DNA of 45,092 nucleotides from Paraburkholderia antibiotica (lineage in GTDB: Bacteria; Pseudomonadota; Gammaproteobacteria; Burkholderiales; Burkholderiaceae): the NCBI RefSeq assembly GCF_012927125.1, contig NZ_JABBFZ010000032.1, positions 1 to 45,092 of the forward strand. Direction: 5' to 3'. Position 1 is the stretch's first letter. Each line of letters begins with the position of its first letter. Both the position numbers and the translations under genes were made by a program. Below the pieces are notes generated by a model. It was not told the DNA's origin and searched no databases. It saw only the letters and a program-made list of their open reading frames with translations. This document shows, one piece after another, positions 1 through 7,422 of this stretch.

Positions 1-270
1 GGCCAGTACCGGCTCGTTAGCCCATGTCGGGAGAGCATCGCCGGTAATACCTAATGTGCGGTCCTGGGGTGGCTTGAGCATGTGGGCATGAGGTTACGTG
101 TCATCGACAGTATCGAAACCGCATGCCCGTCCGTCTATCGGAATTGGACGAATTTTTAGCGTAAACAGGAAAAATTCGGTTTGCCAGCTTTGATTGCTTG
201 ATGCGAGGAGATGCGATGCAACCGCGCGTCGTCGCCGCACGACAAAACAACGACGCGCATCACCCCTCGC
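1..270. other. Non-coding start of window
   Basis: I see no convincing gene here. The stretch lies downstream of the minus-strand aldehyde dehydrogenase. An inverted repeat with 9-base arms (224-232 and 250-258, 17-base loop) sits just past that gene's stop and could mark its transcript end, but there is no T-run, so it is not called as a terminator. Confidence 0.4.
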
Positions 271-1797
271 TCAGAAGAACCCCAACGCCTCCGCCTGATA
301 GCTGACCAGCAGACACTTCGTCTGCTGATAATTCGACAGCGCCATCTTGTGCGTTTCGCGCCCGATCCCCGACTGCTTGTAGCCGCCGAACGCCGCATGC
401 GCCGGATACAGGTGATAGCAGTTGGTCCACACGCGTCCCGCTTCGATCTCGCGTCCCATGCGATACGCGCGCGTGCCGTCGCGCGTCCACACGCCGGCGC
501 CGAGGCCGTAGTAGGTGTCGTTCGCGAGTTCGATCGCCTGCTGTTCGTCCTTGAACGTCATCACCGAGGCGACCGGTCCGAAAATTTCCTCCTGGAACAC
601 GCGCATGTCGTTGTTGCCGAACAGCATCGTCGGCTTCACGTAGAAGCCTTCGTCGAGACCGGCGGCGGGCGTCGCGCGTTCGCCGCCGGTGAGGCACTGC
701 GCGCCCTCATCGCGGCCGATGTCGAGATACGACAGGATCTTGTCGAGTTGCTGCTGCGACGCCTGCGCACCGATCATCGTGTCCAGATTCAGCGGATGAC
801 CGGCCTTGATCCGTTCGACGCGCGCAATCGCCTTCTCGATGAAACGCTCATAGACGGACTCCTGCACCAGCACGCGCGACGGACACGTGCACACTTCGCC
901 CTGATTCAACGCGAACATCGCGAGACCTTCGAGCGCCTTGTCGAGAAACGCGTCGTCGCGATCGAGCACGTCGGCGAAGAAGATGTTCGGGCTCTTGCCG
1001 CCGAGTTCGACCGTCGACGGAATCAGGTTGTCCGCGGCCGCGTGCAGGATGCGCTTGCCGACCGGTGTCGAACCCGTGAACGCGATCTTCGCGATGCGCT
1101 TGCTGGTGGCGAGCGCTTCGCCCGCTTCCTTGCCGAAGCCGTTGACGATATTGACGACGCCCGCTGGAAACAGATCGCCGATCAGCTCGATCAGCACGAG
1201 GACCGACGCTGGCGTCTGCTCGGCCGGCTTCAGCACGACGCAGCAGCCGGCCGCGAGCGCGGGCGCGAGCTTCCATGCGGCCATCAGCAGCGGAAAATTC
1301 CACGGGATGATCTGACCGACCACGCCGACCGGCTCATGAAAGTGATACGCGACCGTGTTGTCGTCGATCTCCGAGATGCCGCCTTCCTGCGCGCGGATGC
1401 AGCCGGCGAAATAGCGGAAATGATCGACCGCGAGCGGCAGGTCCGCGGCCATCGTTTCGCGTAGCGGCTTGCCGTTGTCGATCGTTTCAGCGACCGCGAG
1501 TACCTTCAGATTCTTTTCCATCCGCTCGGCCACCGCGAGCAGCAGGTTCGCGCGCTCGGCCACCGACGTCTTCGCCCATTTGCGGCGGGCGGCGTGCGCG
1601 GCATCGATTGCGAGGTCGATGTCGGCGGCGGTCGAACGCGGCACGCTGCAGAACGGCTTGCCGTTGATCGGCGACACGTTGTCGAAATAGTCGGCGTCGA
1701 CGGGCGGCACCCACTTGCCGCCGATGTAGTTTTCGTAGCGCTGCCGATACGGATACTCGATGTCGATGCCGAGGGCTTTCAGGTCGAATGGGTTCAT
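271..1797 (-). CDS. NAD-dependent aldehyde dehydrogenase (ExaC/AcoD/AldB type)
   Basis: A 508-residue cytosolic aldehyde dehydrogenase oxidising a short aliphatic aldehyde (acetaldehyde-like) to the acid with NAD. Visible motifs are the cofactor-loop signature IIPWNFP (about 163-169), FTGS (240-243), the general base Glu in VELGGKSP (E264) and the nucleophile in NQGEVCTCPSR (C303). The GEVCTCPSR form is typical of the ExaC/AcoD/AldB branch, and the length fits that family. The reading frame is open further upstream, but I start at 1797 because the family N-terminus begins there and the upstream extension overlaps a probable sigma-54 promoter. It is divergent from an AcoR-type activator, which suggests induction by an alcohol, acetoin or aldehyde signal. 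The exact substrate is inferred. Confidence 0.93.
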   Translation of the reverse strand: MNPFDLKALGIDIEYPYRQRYENYIGGKWVPPVDADYFDNVSPINGKPFCSVPRSTAADIDLAIDAAHAARRKWAKTSVAERANLLLAVAERMEKNLKVLAVAETIDNGKPLRETMAADLPLAVDHFRYFAGCIRAQEGGISEIDDNTVAYHFHEPVGVVGQIIPWNFPLLMAAWKLAPALAAGCCVVLKPAEQTPASVLVLIELIGDLFPAGVVNIVNGFGKEAGEALATSKRIAKIAFTGSTPVGKRILHAAADNLIPSTVELGGKSPNIFFADVLDRDDAFLDKALEGLAMFALNQGEVCTCPSRVLVQESVYERFIEKAIARVERIKAGHPLNLDTMIGAQASQQQLDKILSYLDIGRDEGAQCLTGGERATPAAGLDEGFYVKPTMLFGNNDMRVFQEEIFGPVASVMTFKDEQQAIELANDTYYGLGAGVWTRDGTRAYRMGREIEAGRVWTNCYHLYPAHAAFGGYKQSGIGRETHKMALSNYQQTKCLLVSYQAEALGFF

Positions 1798-1847
1798 TAC
1801 GTGTCTCCGGTTTGTGATGGTGATGGGCACTGCGCCGGGCGACATGA

Positions 1848-1863
1848 GGCACGAACCGTACCA
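1848..1863 (-). promoter_or_regulatory. Putative sigma-54 (-24/-12) promoter of the aldehyde dehydrogenase
   Basis: Read on the minus strand this is TGGTACGGTTCGTGCC. It matches the TGGYACG-N4-TTGCW pattern, with the invariant GG and GC separated by the required 10 bases; the -12 half is imperfect (GTGCC). It lies about 50 bases upstream of the aldehyde dehydrogenase start, and the divergent neighbour is a sigma-54 activator, so the site makes sense in context. Confidence 0.6.
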
Positions 1864-1915
1864 ATGCATCGAAGTACGAAGTTTCCGTGGCTCGCGGTGA
1901 TTGCGCATCAGGAAG

Positions 1916-1932
1916 TGTTCCGTTTCGGAACA
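1916..1932. promoter_or_regulatory. Dyad, candidate upstream activator site
   Basis: A perfect inverted repeat, TGTTCCG-TTT-CGGAACA, lies about 55-85 bases upstream of the -24/-12 element. A weaker similar sequence (TGTTCAGAAACG) follows near 1950. The position and symmetry suit a binding site for the divergent Fis-type activator. Assignment to that protein is inference. Confidence 0.45.
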
Positions 1933-2107
1933 GTCGCGCGGACAGGGGTGTTCAGAAACGTGGCAGCGCTTGCCGATGCTCGCGCGGAACAAGGGGCGAG
2001 AGGCGTGCGCGGGATCGCCGCAGGCGGCAAGCGGGCGGTCAAACGGAGTATCCTGTCGTGACCTATCCAGGCGACCGGCACGACTCGGGCGCATTCAGGA
2101 GGAGACA

Positions 2108-4141
2108 ATGCGCGACGACGTTCATCCGGTCAGCCTTGCCGCGGCCAATCGCCCCCATGGCTGGCCCGCACCGGCAATCCAGAAAGCCCACGAACGCTCC
2201 GAGACTTTCGGCCTGCGCGCATCGATCCAACCCGGTTACGACATCCTCTCCGACAGCGGCCTCGCGCTGAAGCGCGAGCAGAACCAGACGCTGTGCGCGC
2301 ATGCGATGCCCGTCATGGAGACGCTGCACGAGCAGATCGTCAACACGCAAAGCATGATCGTGCTGACCAACGCCGAAGGTTTGATCCTGCATTCGATCGG
2401 CGACGACGACTTCCTGCATCGCGCCGAAAAAGTGGCGCTGCGACCCGGCGCGAACTGGGCCGAGGATCGCCAGGGCACCAATGCAATCGGGACGTCGCTC
2501 GCCGAGGGCTGCGCGATGGTCGTGCATGGCGATCAGCACTATCTGGCGGCGAACCGCTTTCTGACCTGTTCGAGTGTGCCGATTCTCGATCCGTACGGCG
2601 ACCTGATCGGCGTGCTCGACGTGACTGGCGATCACCGCAGCTATCACCAGCACACGATGGCGCTCGCGAAGATGTCGGTGCAGATGATCGAAAATCATCT
2701 GTTCTCGACTGCGTTTCGCGACGTGCTGCAAGTGTCTTTCCACGGACGCGCCGAGTTTCTCGGCACGCTGATGGAAGGGATCATCGCGTTCACCGACGAT
2801 GGCCGCTTTCTGTCCGCGAATCGCAGTGCGCAGTTTCAGTTGGGCTTGTCGCTTGCCGCGCTGCGTACGCATACGCTGACGTCGCTGTTTCAGATCACGT
2901 ACGCGCAGTTGATCGATCGGTTGACGCATGGGGTCGCGCCGCATCTGATGCTGAATCTGCACAACGGTGCGGTGGTGTGCGCGCGTGCGCAGTTCAGACG
3001 GGCATCGTTGGGGCAGGGGCGTGCGGCGATCGATGTGCCAGGCTCTGCCGCCTCGCAAGCGATGCGTGCGAATGTGGGGGCGTCGCGATCTGCCGAAGGT
3101 TTATCGCGGCTCGTCGATCTCGACACCGGCGATGCGCGCGTGGCCGCGTTGATCGCGAAGGTTCGCAAGGTACTCGGCAAGGACATTCCGATTCTGATCA
3201 CCGGCGAGACCGGCACCGGCAAGGAACTGCTCGCGCAGGCGATTCACAACGATTCGTCGCGCGGCGATGGACCGTTTGTGGCGGTCAATTGCGCGTCGAT
3301 TCCGGAGACGCTGATCGAATGCGAACTGTTCGGTTATGAGGAGGGCGCGTTCACCGGCGCGCGGCGCAAAGGCGCGATCGGCAAGCTGATGCAGGCGAAT
3401 GGCGGCACGCTGTTTCTCGATGAGATCGGCGATATGCCGTACTCGTTGCAGGTGCGCTTGCTACGCGTGTTGCAGGAGCGCGTGGTGACGCCGCTTGGGG
3501 CGGCGCGGGCGGTGCCTGTCGATGTGTCCATCATCTGCGCGACGCATCGCAATCTGCGCGAGATGATCGCGGACAATCAGTTCCGCGAGGATCTTTACTA
3601 TCGGATCAATGGGCTTGCGGTTCGGCTGCCGGCGTTGCGGGAGCGGAGCGATCTTGCGGTGGTGGTCGAGAAGATGTTGAAGCAGGAAACCGTTGACGGT
3701 GGGCGAGGGCAGGCGCTGAGCGTTGCGCCCGATCTGATGGCGATGTTCGGGCGATATGCGTGGCCCGGTAACTTCCGGCAACTGGCTAATCTGCTGCGGA
3801 CTGCGGCGGCGATGGTCGAGGACGATGGCGTGATCCGGTGGGAGCATCTGCCGGATGATTTTGTGGAGGAGGTGGGGGGAGGTTCTGTTGCGGCGGGGGC
3901 TTCGGGTTCTTCTGCTTCTTCTTTAGCTGTTGCGAGTGCGGATGCGCCTGTTGCTGGTGATGCATCTTCCGCGCACGATGGCGCGCGGTTGCAGGATGTC
4001 GCCGCGTCGGTGGTCGCGATGACGCTCGCGCGTTATGGCGGCAATGTGTCGGCGGCGGCGCGGGCGTTGGGGGTGTCGCGGAATACGGTTTATCGACGGA
4101 TGGTGGCGGCGCAGGCGAGGGGGTTGGTGGGGGAGGATTGA
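2108..4141 (+). CDS. Sigma-54-dependent transcriptional activator, AcoR family
   Basis: A 677-residue enhancer-binding protein. Domains in order: an N-terminal GAF-type sensor (about 70-200); a middle PAS-like segment (about 215-320); the AAA+ sigma-54 interaction domain with Walker A GETGTGKE (about residue 364), the GAFTGA sigma-54-contact loop (about 412) and Walker B LFLDEIGD; a low-complexity Ala/Ser/Gly linker (about 590-625); and a C-terminal Fis-type helix-turn-helix (GGNVSAAARALGVSRNTVYRR). I start at 2108 because an AGGAGGAGA ribosome site sits just before it and the longer reading frame adds nothing family-like. It is divergent from the aldehyde dehydrogenase, whose upstream region has a -24/-12 match, so it very likely activates that gene. 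The effector molecule is unknown; acetoin/acetaldehyde or alcohol is a family-based guess. Confidence 0.92.
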   Translation: MRDDVHPVSLAAANRPHGWPAPAIQKAHERSETFGLRASIQPGYDILSDSGLALKREQNQTLCAHAMPVMETLHEQIVNTQSMIVLTNAEGLILHSIGDDDFLHRAEKVALRPGANWAEDRQGTNAIGTSLAEGCAMVVHGDQHYLAANRFLTCSSVPILDPYGDLIGVLDVTGDHRSYHQHTMALAKMSVQMIENHLFSTAFRDVLQVSFHGRAEFLGTLMEGIIAFTDDGRFLSANRSAQFQLGLSLAALRTHTLTSLFQITYAQLIDRLTHGVAPHLMLNLHNGAVVCARAQFRRASLGQGRAAIDVPGSAASQAMRANVGASRSAEGLSRLVDLDTGDARVAALIAKVRKVLGKDIPILITGETGTGKELLAQAIHNDSSRGDGPFVAVNCASIPETLIECELFGYEEGAFTGARRKGAIGKLMQANGGTLFLDEIGDMPYSLQVRLLRVLQERVVTPLGAARAVPVDVSIICATHRNLREMIADNQFREDLYYRINGLAVRLPALRERSDLAVVVEKMLKQETVDGGRGQALSVAPDLMAMFGRYAWPGNFRQLANLLRTAAAMVEDDGVIRWEHLPDDFVEEVGGGSVAAGASGSSASSLAVASADAPVAGDASSAHDGARLQDVAASVVAMTLARYGGNVSAAARALGVSRNTVYRRMVAAQARGLVGED

Positions 4142-4170
4142 AGTGAGGGCTTGCGCAAGGTCGATTGATG

Positions 4171-4191
4171 ATGGCCGGAGTCACCGGCCAT
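4171..4191. terminator. Inverted repeat between convergent genes, possible terminator
   Basis: ATGGCCGG (4171-4178) and CCGGCCAT (4184-4191) form an 8-bp stem with a 5-base loop. It lies between the activator and the convergent small gene. It lacks a clear T-run, so it is weak as an intrinsic terminator. Confidence 0.35.
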
Positions 4192-4244
4192 GGTGTCGTC
4201 GATGAGTGGGTTGGCTTTCCTGCTTCGATCCTTGATGGGTTTGC

Positions 4245-4736
4245 TTAGTGGGCGGCGGCTACTGGTTGCGGCTTGGTATTTTTTGTCGATACCAGGATGC
4301 TCTTTGCGGTTACTGCTGCTTCTTTCGAGCGAACTTTGCGACGCGAAACGTTTGCGCGGTTTGTCGGTTCTTTTGTTTGCTGCGTTTTTTGTGATGTTTC
4401 GGCCAGCAGCTTTGTTGCATGCTTTGCAGTGATGCAACTGCGCGGAACGCCCTTTGCATCGAGGGCGATCACCTGGAATAGTTCACGGTCGCACTCGAGT
4501 TCCAGTTGATACTCCTCGGCCGTGTCGACGAGTAATTCGAGCAGCGTTTGACGACGCCGTCTTTCATCGCGCGTGATGGCTGGATTTCTACATATCGAAG
4601 ACGCAAGCGTGATCAAGGTATCCAGATGAGCCAACTGCCGGTCGCATAAATCGAACGCGGAAAGGGCGAGCTTTTCATACTGAAGTGCGTCGACGGGCGG
4701 ACGCGAAGCCGGTTGATTTTTGACGGACCTGGTCAT
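4245..4736 (-). CDS. Hypothetical protein, 163 residues
   Basis: I do not recognise this family. The protein has a helical, charged N-terminal half (Leu/Asp-rich around residues 20-50, then a stretch of Arg at 58-63), an acidic central part with a TAEEYQLELECDRELFQVIALD segment, and a basic Lys/Thr/Arg/Ser-rich low-complexity tail that looks disordered. There is no signal peptide or membrane segment. Codon use and G+C are somewhat lower than in the genes to the left. It faces the sigma-54 activator convergently. The tail could bind nucleic acid, but that is only a guess from charge. Confidence 0.6.
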   Translation of the reverse strand: MTRSVKNQPASRPPVDALQYEKLALSAFDLCDRQLAHLDTLITLASSICRNPAITRDERRRRQTLLELLVDTAEEYQLELECDRELFQVIALDAKGVPRSCITAKHATKLLAETSQKTQQTKEPTNRANVSRRKVRSKEAAVTAKSILVSTKNTKPQPVAAAH

Positions 4737-4799
4737 GGTGCGATCTCTCCCTGTTGCTTGCTGGATCGCCCGGGCACTCGCTTTTGGGGGAAGGGGTGA

Positions 4800-5010
4800 G
4801 CGGGCACAAGGCAGGGTTGACAGACCGGTGTTACGTCAAGCCGGCGAGCCTTGCGGCTCCCCTACCAAGGCCCGCCCATTGAAATATATAGACGTGCAGA
4901 GGTAAACGCACACCCGCCTGGGCGGATGTGCGGACGTAACAATCAGGCTGTCAAACCTGGACGCTGGGTGTTTCCCGGCGACTTGGTAAGTCTACGTGAA
5001 GGGCTATCTC
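4800..5010 (+). ncRNA. Possible structured regulatory RNA (C4 / P4-CI antisense-like)
   Basis: CACACCCGCC (4909-4918) pairs with GGCGGATGTG (4921-4930) except for one base. The nearby CCGCCCA at 4871-4877 is also complementary to TGGGCGG around 4919-4925, so two alternative pairings exist. A short GAGCCTTGCGGCTCC hairpin precedes them. Such alternating self-complementary segments recall the phage C4 and P4-CI immunity antisense RNAs; I recognise the style rather than a verified family member. No ant/icd-like coding gene follows, so it may be a remnant. Confidence 0.3.
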
Positions 5011-5671
5011 GCATTTAGGCTTTTGGGCTGGATGTTGAGCGTTGGTCGAGTGAACAAAGGAAAGCGTGAGGCGACGGGCGTTTGTTCTGTTTTTTGGCGA
5101 TTCGAGGCGAATTGGTCAATGTTTCATTGGAGCGTCTGTCCGTTGAGGTACAACTCGCCTGAGAGCTATTGAATGACTGCTGTCGGAAAGTGGAGATGGG
5201 GTTAACCCGTATTTGGCGCCGCCGCGGCTACGATCGCTCTTGGGTCCAAAAGGCATCGTCGTCTGCTGCTTGTCAATCGGAGTAGTCGGCCACAAACGGT
5301 ACTCTGAATCGCGCCTGCAGCAACGTCCCCCGACAGTGATATTTGCAACGGAATGAAATCAATTGATCGCGGGCTATTGCGGCTGCTATCGCTTCTCAAC
5401 TTCAAGATTTGGGGCGGTATTGTTGCAGATTTCGTGTGGCAGTGCGGTACTGGCTGTCACGATTGGAATCAAACCCTGATTCTCTCGCATGATAAGGCGT
5501 GGTTTGCGCTTGCGGGAGTATTTCTAGACCTGCACCAAAATCACTAAACTCGGTTCGATGCACCTGACATAAAAAAACGAAAAGTCTAAATTTTACTTTG
5601 CACGTTGAAGAATCGCTGTCATTCTTGCCGTCAACATCATCGACCATTTCATGAGAATTGTCGGAAAACCT

Positions 5672-5709
5672 GACATTTATGTCGAGCATGAAAAAATGTG
5701 GTCGACCAC
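5672..5709. promoter_or_regulatory. Two palindromes upstream of the MazG/TS/UDG operon
   Basis: GACATTTATGTC (5672-5683) and the perfect 12-bp palindrome GTGGTCGACCAC (5698-5709) lie 53-90 bases before the first operon gene. A TATAAA-like -10 follows at 5732-5737. They could be operator sites, but no regulator gene lies next to the operon. Confidence 0.35.
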
Positions 5710-5761
5710 CTACGATTGTTCGAAGCGAACCTATAAATAAATTTATGGCTGGGGAGGGAGT

Positions 5762-6718
5762 ATGCTGCGGAGCGCGCCCGTTGAGAAACTCGAAGAAAGT
5801 TTGAAAAGTGGCGCTATCGCGACGCTAACAACGTTTAGCGAATACCAAGCGATGGTCGAACGCACTAACGAACGACCCTCCCGCGCAGTTTCACTAATGG
5901 GGCTTGTCGGTGAGGTCGGTGATCTTCATAGCATGATGAAGAAGCTCCTTATCCAAAAGGACAATCCTCTGTTTCGAACAGAGCTGCGAGAAGAGTTTGG
6001 CGACCTGCTTTGGTATCTGACGAGCCTTGCTTCCCTATACGAAATTCCGCTAGAAGAAATTGCTAGGGCAAATGCAGAGAAGGCTGAATCCCTGTATTCG
6101 GAAGGAAGTGTCAATATTTTTGATAGCGGTTTTGCGTCAGATGAGCGGTTGCCGCGGCGCTTCGTTGTTAATTTCTACGAGAAACCTCTGGAGAGAAGCC
6201 TTTACGTCAAGGTATCGGTAAATGACGTCGTCATCGGTGATGCATTAACCGACAATTCACACGAGGACGATGGCTATCGCTATCACGATGTATTTCATCT
6301 CGCATACGCGGCCGTGCTCGGGTGGTCTCCCGTCTGCCGAGCGCTGCTCAAGTGTAAGCGCAAATCAGATGCAAAGATCGACGAAGTGGAAGATGGAGCG
6401 CGTGCGGCTGTAATTGAGGAAGCTGTCTCAATTCTTGTTTTTAATCAGGCAGAAGAACGAGGATGGTATGCAGACCGTAGCTCTATTGACATCGGACTGC
6501 TCAAGACTATTCGCAGGATGGTAACGGGCTTGGAAGTGCGTTCTTGTACGGCAAAACAATGGCAGCAAGCGATTTGTCAAGGCTACGCAGTGTTTCGTGA
6601 ACTGAAGAAAAACAGCGGCGGAGACGTGCTTGTGGATTTGGATAAACAACGGATTACATATCGTGCGTCGCCTATTACAAGAGGAATATCTTCGACGGCA
6701 AAGGGGCGACGAGCATGA
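5762..6718 (+). CDS. MazG-like nucleoside triphosphate pyrophosphohydrolase with extra C-terminal domain
   Basis: A 318-residue protein, first gene of a three-gene overlapping operon; a strong GGGGAGGGAG ribosome site precedes the ATG. The N-terminal ~115 residues carry the MazG all-alpha NTP pyrophosphohydrolase pattern: GEVGDLH (E51, D54) followed by EEFGDLLWYL (E78/E79, D81), the acidic residues that bind Mg. This family hydrolyses (d)NTPs to (d)NMP plus pyrophosphate. The remaining ~190 residues are an added domain with a conspicuous YHDVFHLAYAAVLGWSP motif (about 174-190) and an IEEAVSILVF helix, which I do not recognise as a named family. The 3' end overlaps the next start by four bases (ATGA), implying translational coupling. 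With its neighbours it probably manipulates deoxyuridine/thymidine nucleotide pools; an anti-phage role is inference. Confidence 0.8.
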   Translation: MLRSAPVEKLEESLKSGAIATLTTFSEYQAMVERTNERPSRAVSLMGLVGEVGDLHSMMKKLLIQKDNPLFRTELREEFGDLLWYLTSLASLYEIPLEEIARANAEKAESLYSEGSVNIFDSGFASDERLPRRFVVNFYEKPLERSLYVKVSVNDVVIGDALTDNSHEDDGYRYHDVFHLAYAAVLGWSPVCRALLKCKRKSDAKIDEVEDGARAAVIEEAVSILVFNQAEERGWYADRSSIDIGLLKTIRRMVTGLEVRSCTAKQWQQAICQGYAVFRELKKNSGGDVLVDLDKQRITYRASPITRGISSTAKGRRA

Positions 6719-7422
6719 CAATTCCCGTTGTTGATGGTCCTACCGCACTCGAAGCGTGGCGCGCGGGGTGCTCTCTTCTACTCGACGCGCGGGGTGAAGT
6801 CAGCAATTTAATTACGACGGTGATTCATCCTTGTCAAGCAGGAGGCGATTGGCTGAAGCGATATTCGCCTGCTCGCATAAAGGCGGGTGCTGATGACGCT
6901 TGTGATGTCGCCAATACGTTGTTTCCGTTGCGAACTTTTGAGCGAGTAGCGACGCGATCGGAATTTTACACCCGCTACCTCCGAGTCCATGACCGAGCTC
7001 ATAGATGGCAACGTGGGCACCATGCATGGGGCACATACTTCGAACGGCTCATTCGGTTTCCGCCGGACGGCGTCAACCAACTGGAGCGAGCGATCGATAA
7101 GTTGAACACATGGCCGCAGCGGAACACCACTGGTTTAGTATTTCATCTTTCGTCGCCAGCCGTAGATGCACCTCGTACGAGAGGAGGACCTTGCTGGCAG
7201 TTTGGAGAAATTCTTTGGAATTCAGACGATTCCTTGGACCTCGTCGTGGTATATCGGAATCATGATTTTTTCAACAAAGTGCTGGGCAATTTTATTGGCT
7301 TGGGCAGACTACTTCGCTTCATATGCGAGGCCTCGAACAAGCAGCCGGGAAAGCTCGTCTGCCACTCAGTTCATGCTTACTTCGATTGTTCTCAGCAACA
7401 GCTTCGTTCACTGATTCAATGA
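6715..7422 (+). CDS. Thymidylate-synthase-like protein
   Basis: A 235-residue protein whose C-terminal half aligns by eye with thymidylate synthase catalytic motifs. These are Cys160 in GGPCWQFG (nucleophile), YRNHDFF with R181 and D184 at the positions of the phosphate-binding Arg and following Asp of QRSxD, N192 exactly eight residues after that Asp (the dUMP-specifying Asn), and H220/Y222 in HSVHAYF (the THxY motif). Spacings agree within a residue or two with E. coli ThyA. The protein is shorter than ThyA, and its N-terminal half (RY-rich, with YTRYLRVHDRAHRWQRG) is divergent, so it is not a housekeeping ThyA. It overlaps both neighbours by ATGA junctions. It may bind or methylate/hydroxymethylate a dUMP-like nucleotide; the reaction is unproven. 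Confidence 0.72.
   Translation: MTIPVVDGPTALEAWRAGCSLLLDARGEVSNLITTVIHPCQAGGDWLKRYSPARIKAGADDACDVANTLFPLRTFERVATRSEFYTRYLRVHDRAHRWQRGHHAWGTYFERLIRFPPDGVNQLERAIDKLNTWPQRNTTGLVFHLSSPAVDAPRTRGGPCWQFGEILWNSDDSLDLVVVYRNHDFFNKVLGNFIGLGRLLRFICEASNKQPGKLVCHSVHAYFDCSQQQLRSLIQ

Larger units (their letters stand above)
4737..5761. other. 1-kb gene-poor stretch at the left edge of an AT-richer island
   Basis: No convincing protein gene. The left third (about 4800-5010) is rich in hairpins and short complementary segments and is listed separately as a possible antisense-RNA element. From about 5000 the base composition becomes visibly more AT-rich and stays so to about 12650. The last 100 bases hold two palindromes and a TATAAATAAAT stretch that probably form the promoter/operator of the operon starting at 5762. 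No integrase and no tRNA were seen at this edge. Confidence 0.5.

Noticed and set aside
211..1464. Long plus-strand open frame opposite the aldehyde dehydrogenase
   Set aside because: It is Arg/Ala/His-rich antisense translation of a clear ALDH gene; similar shadows occur opposite most GC-rich genes in the window.
5353..5547. 64-codon plus-strand open frame
   Set aside because: No ribosome site and no family resemblance; probably chance.
5402..5689. 95-codon minus-strand open frame in the AT-rich spacer
   Set aside because: No ribosome site, no recognisable motif, and it overlaps the operator-like palindromes of the operon at 5762.
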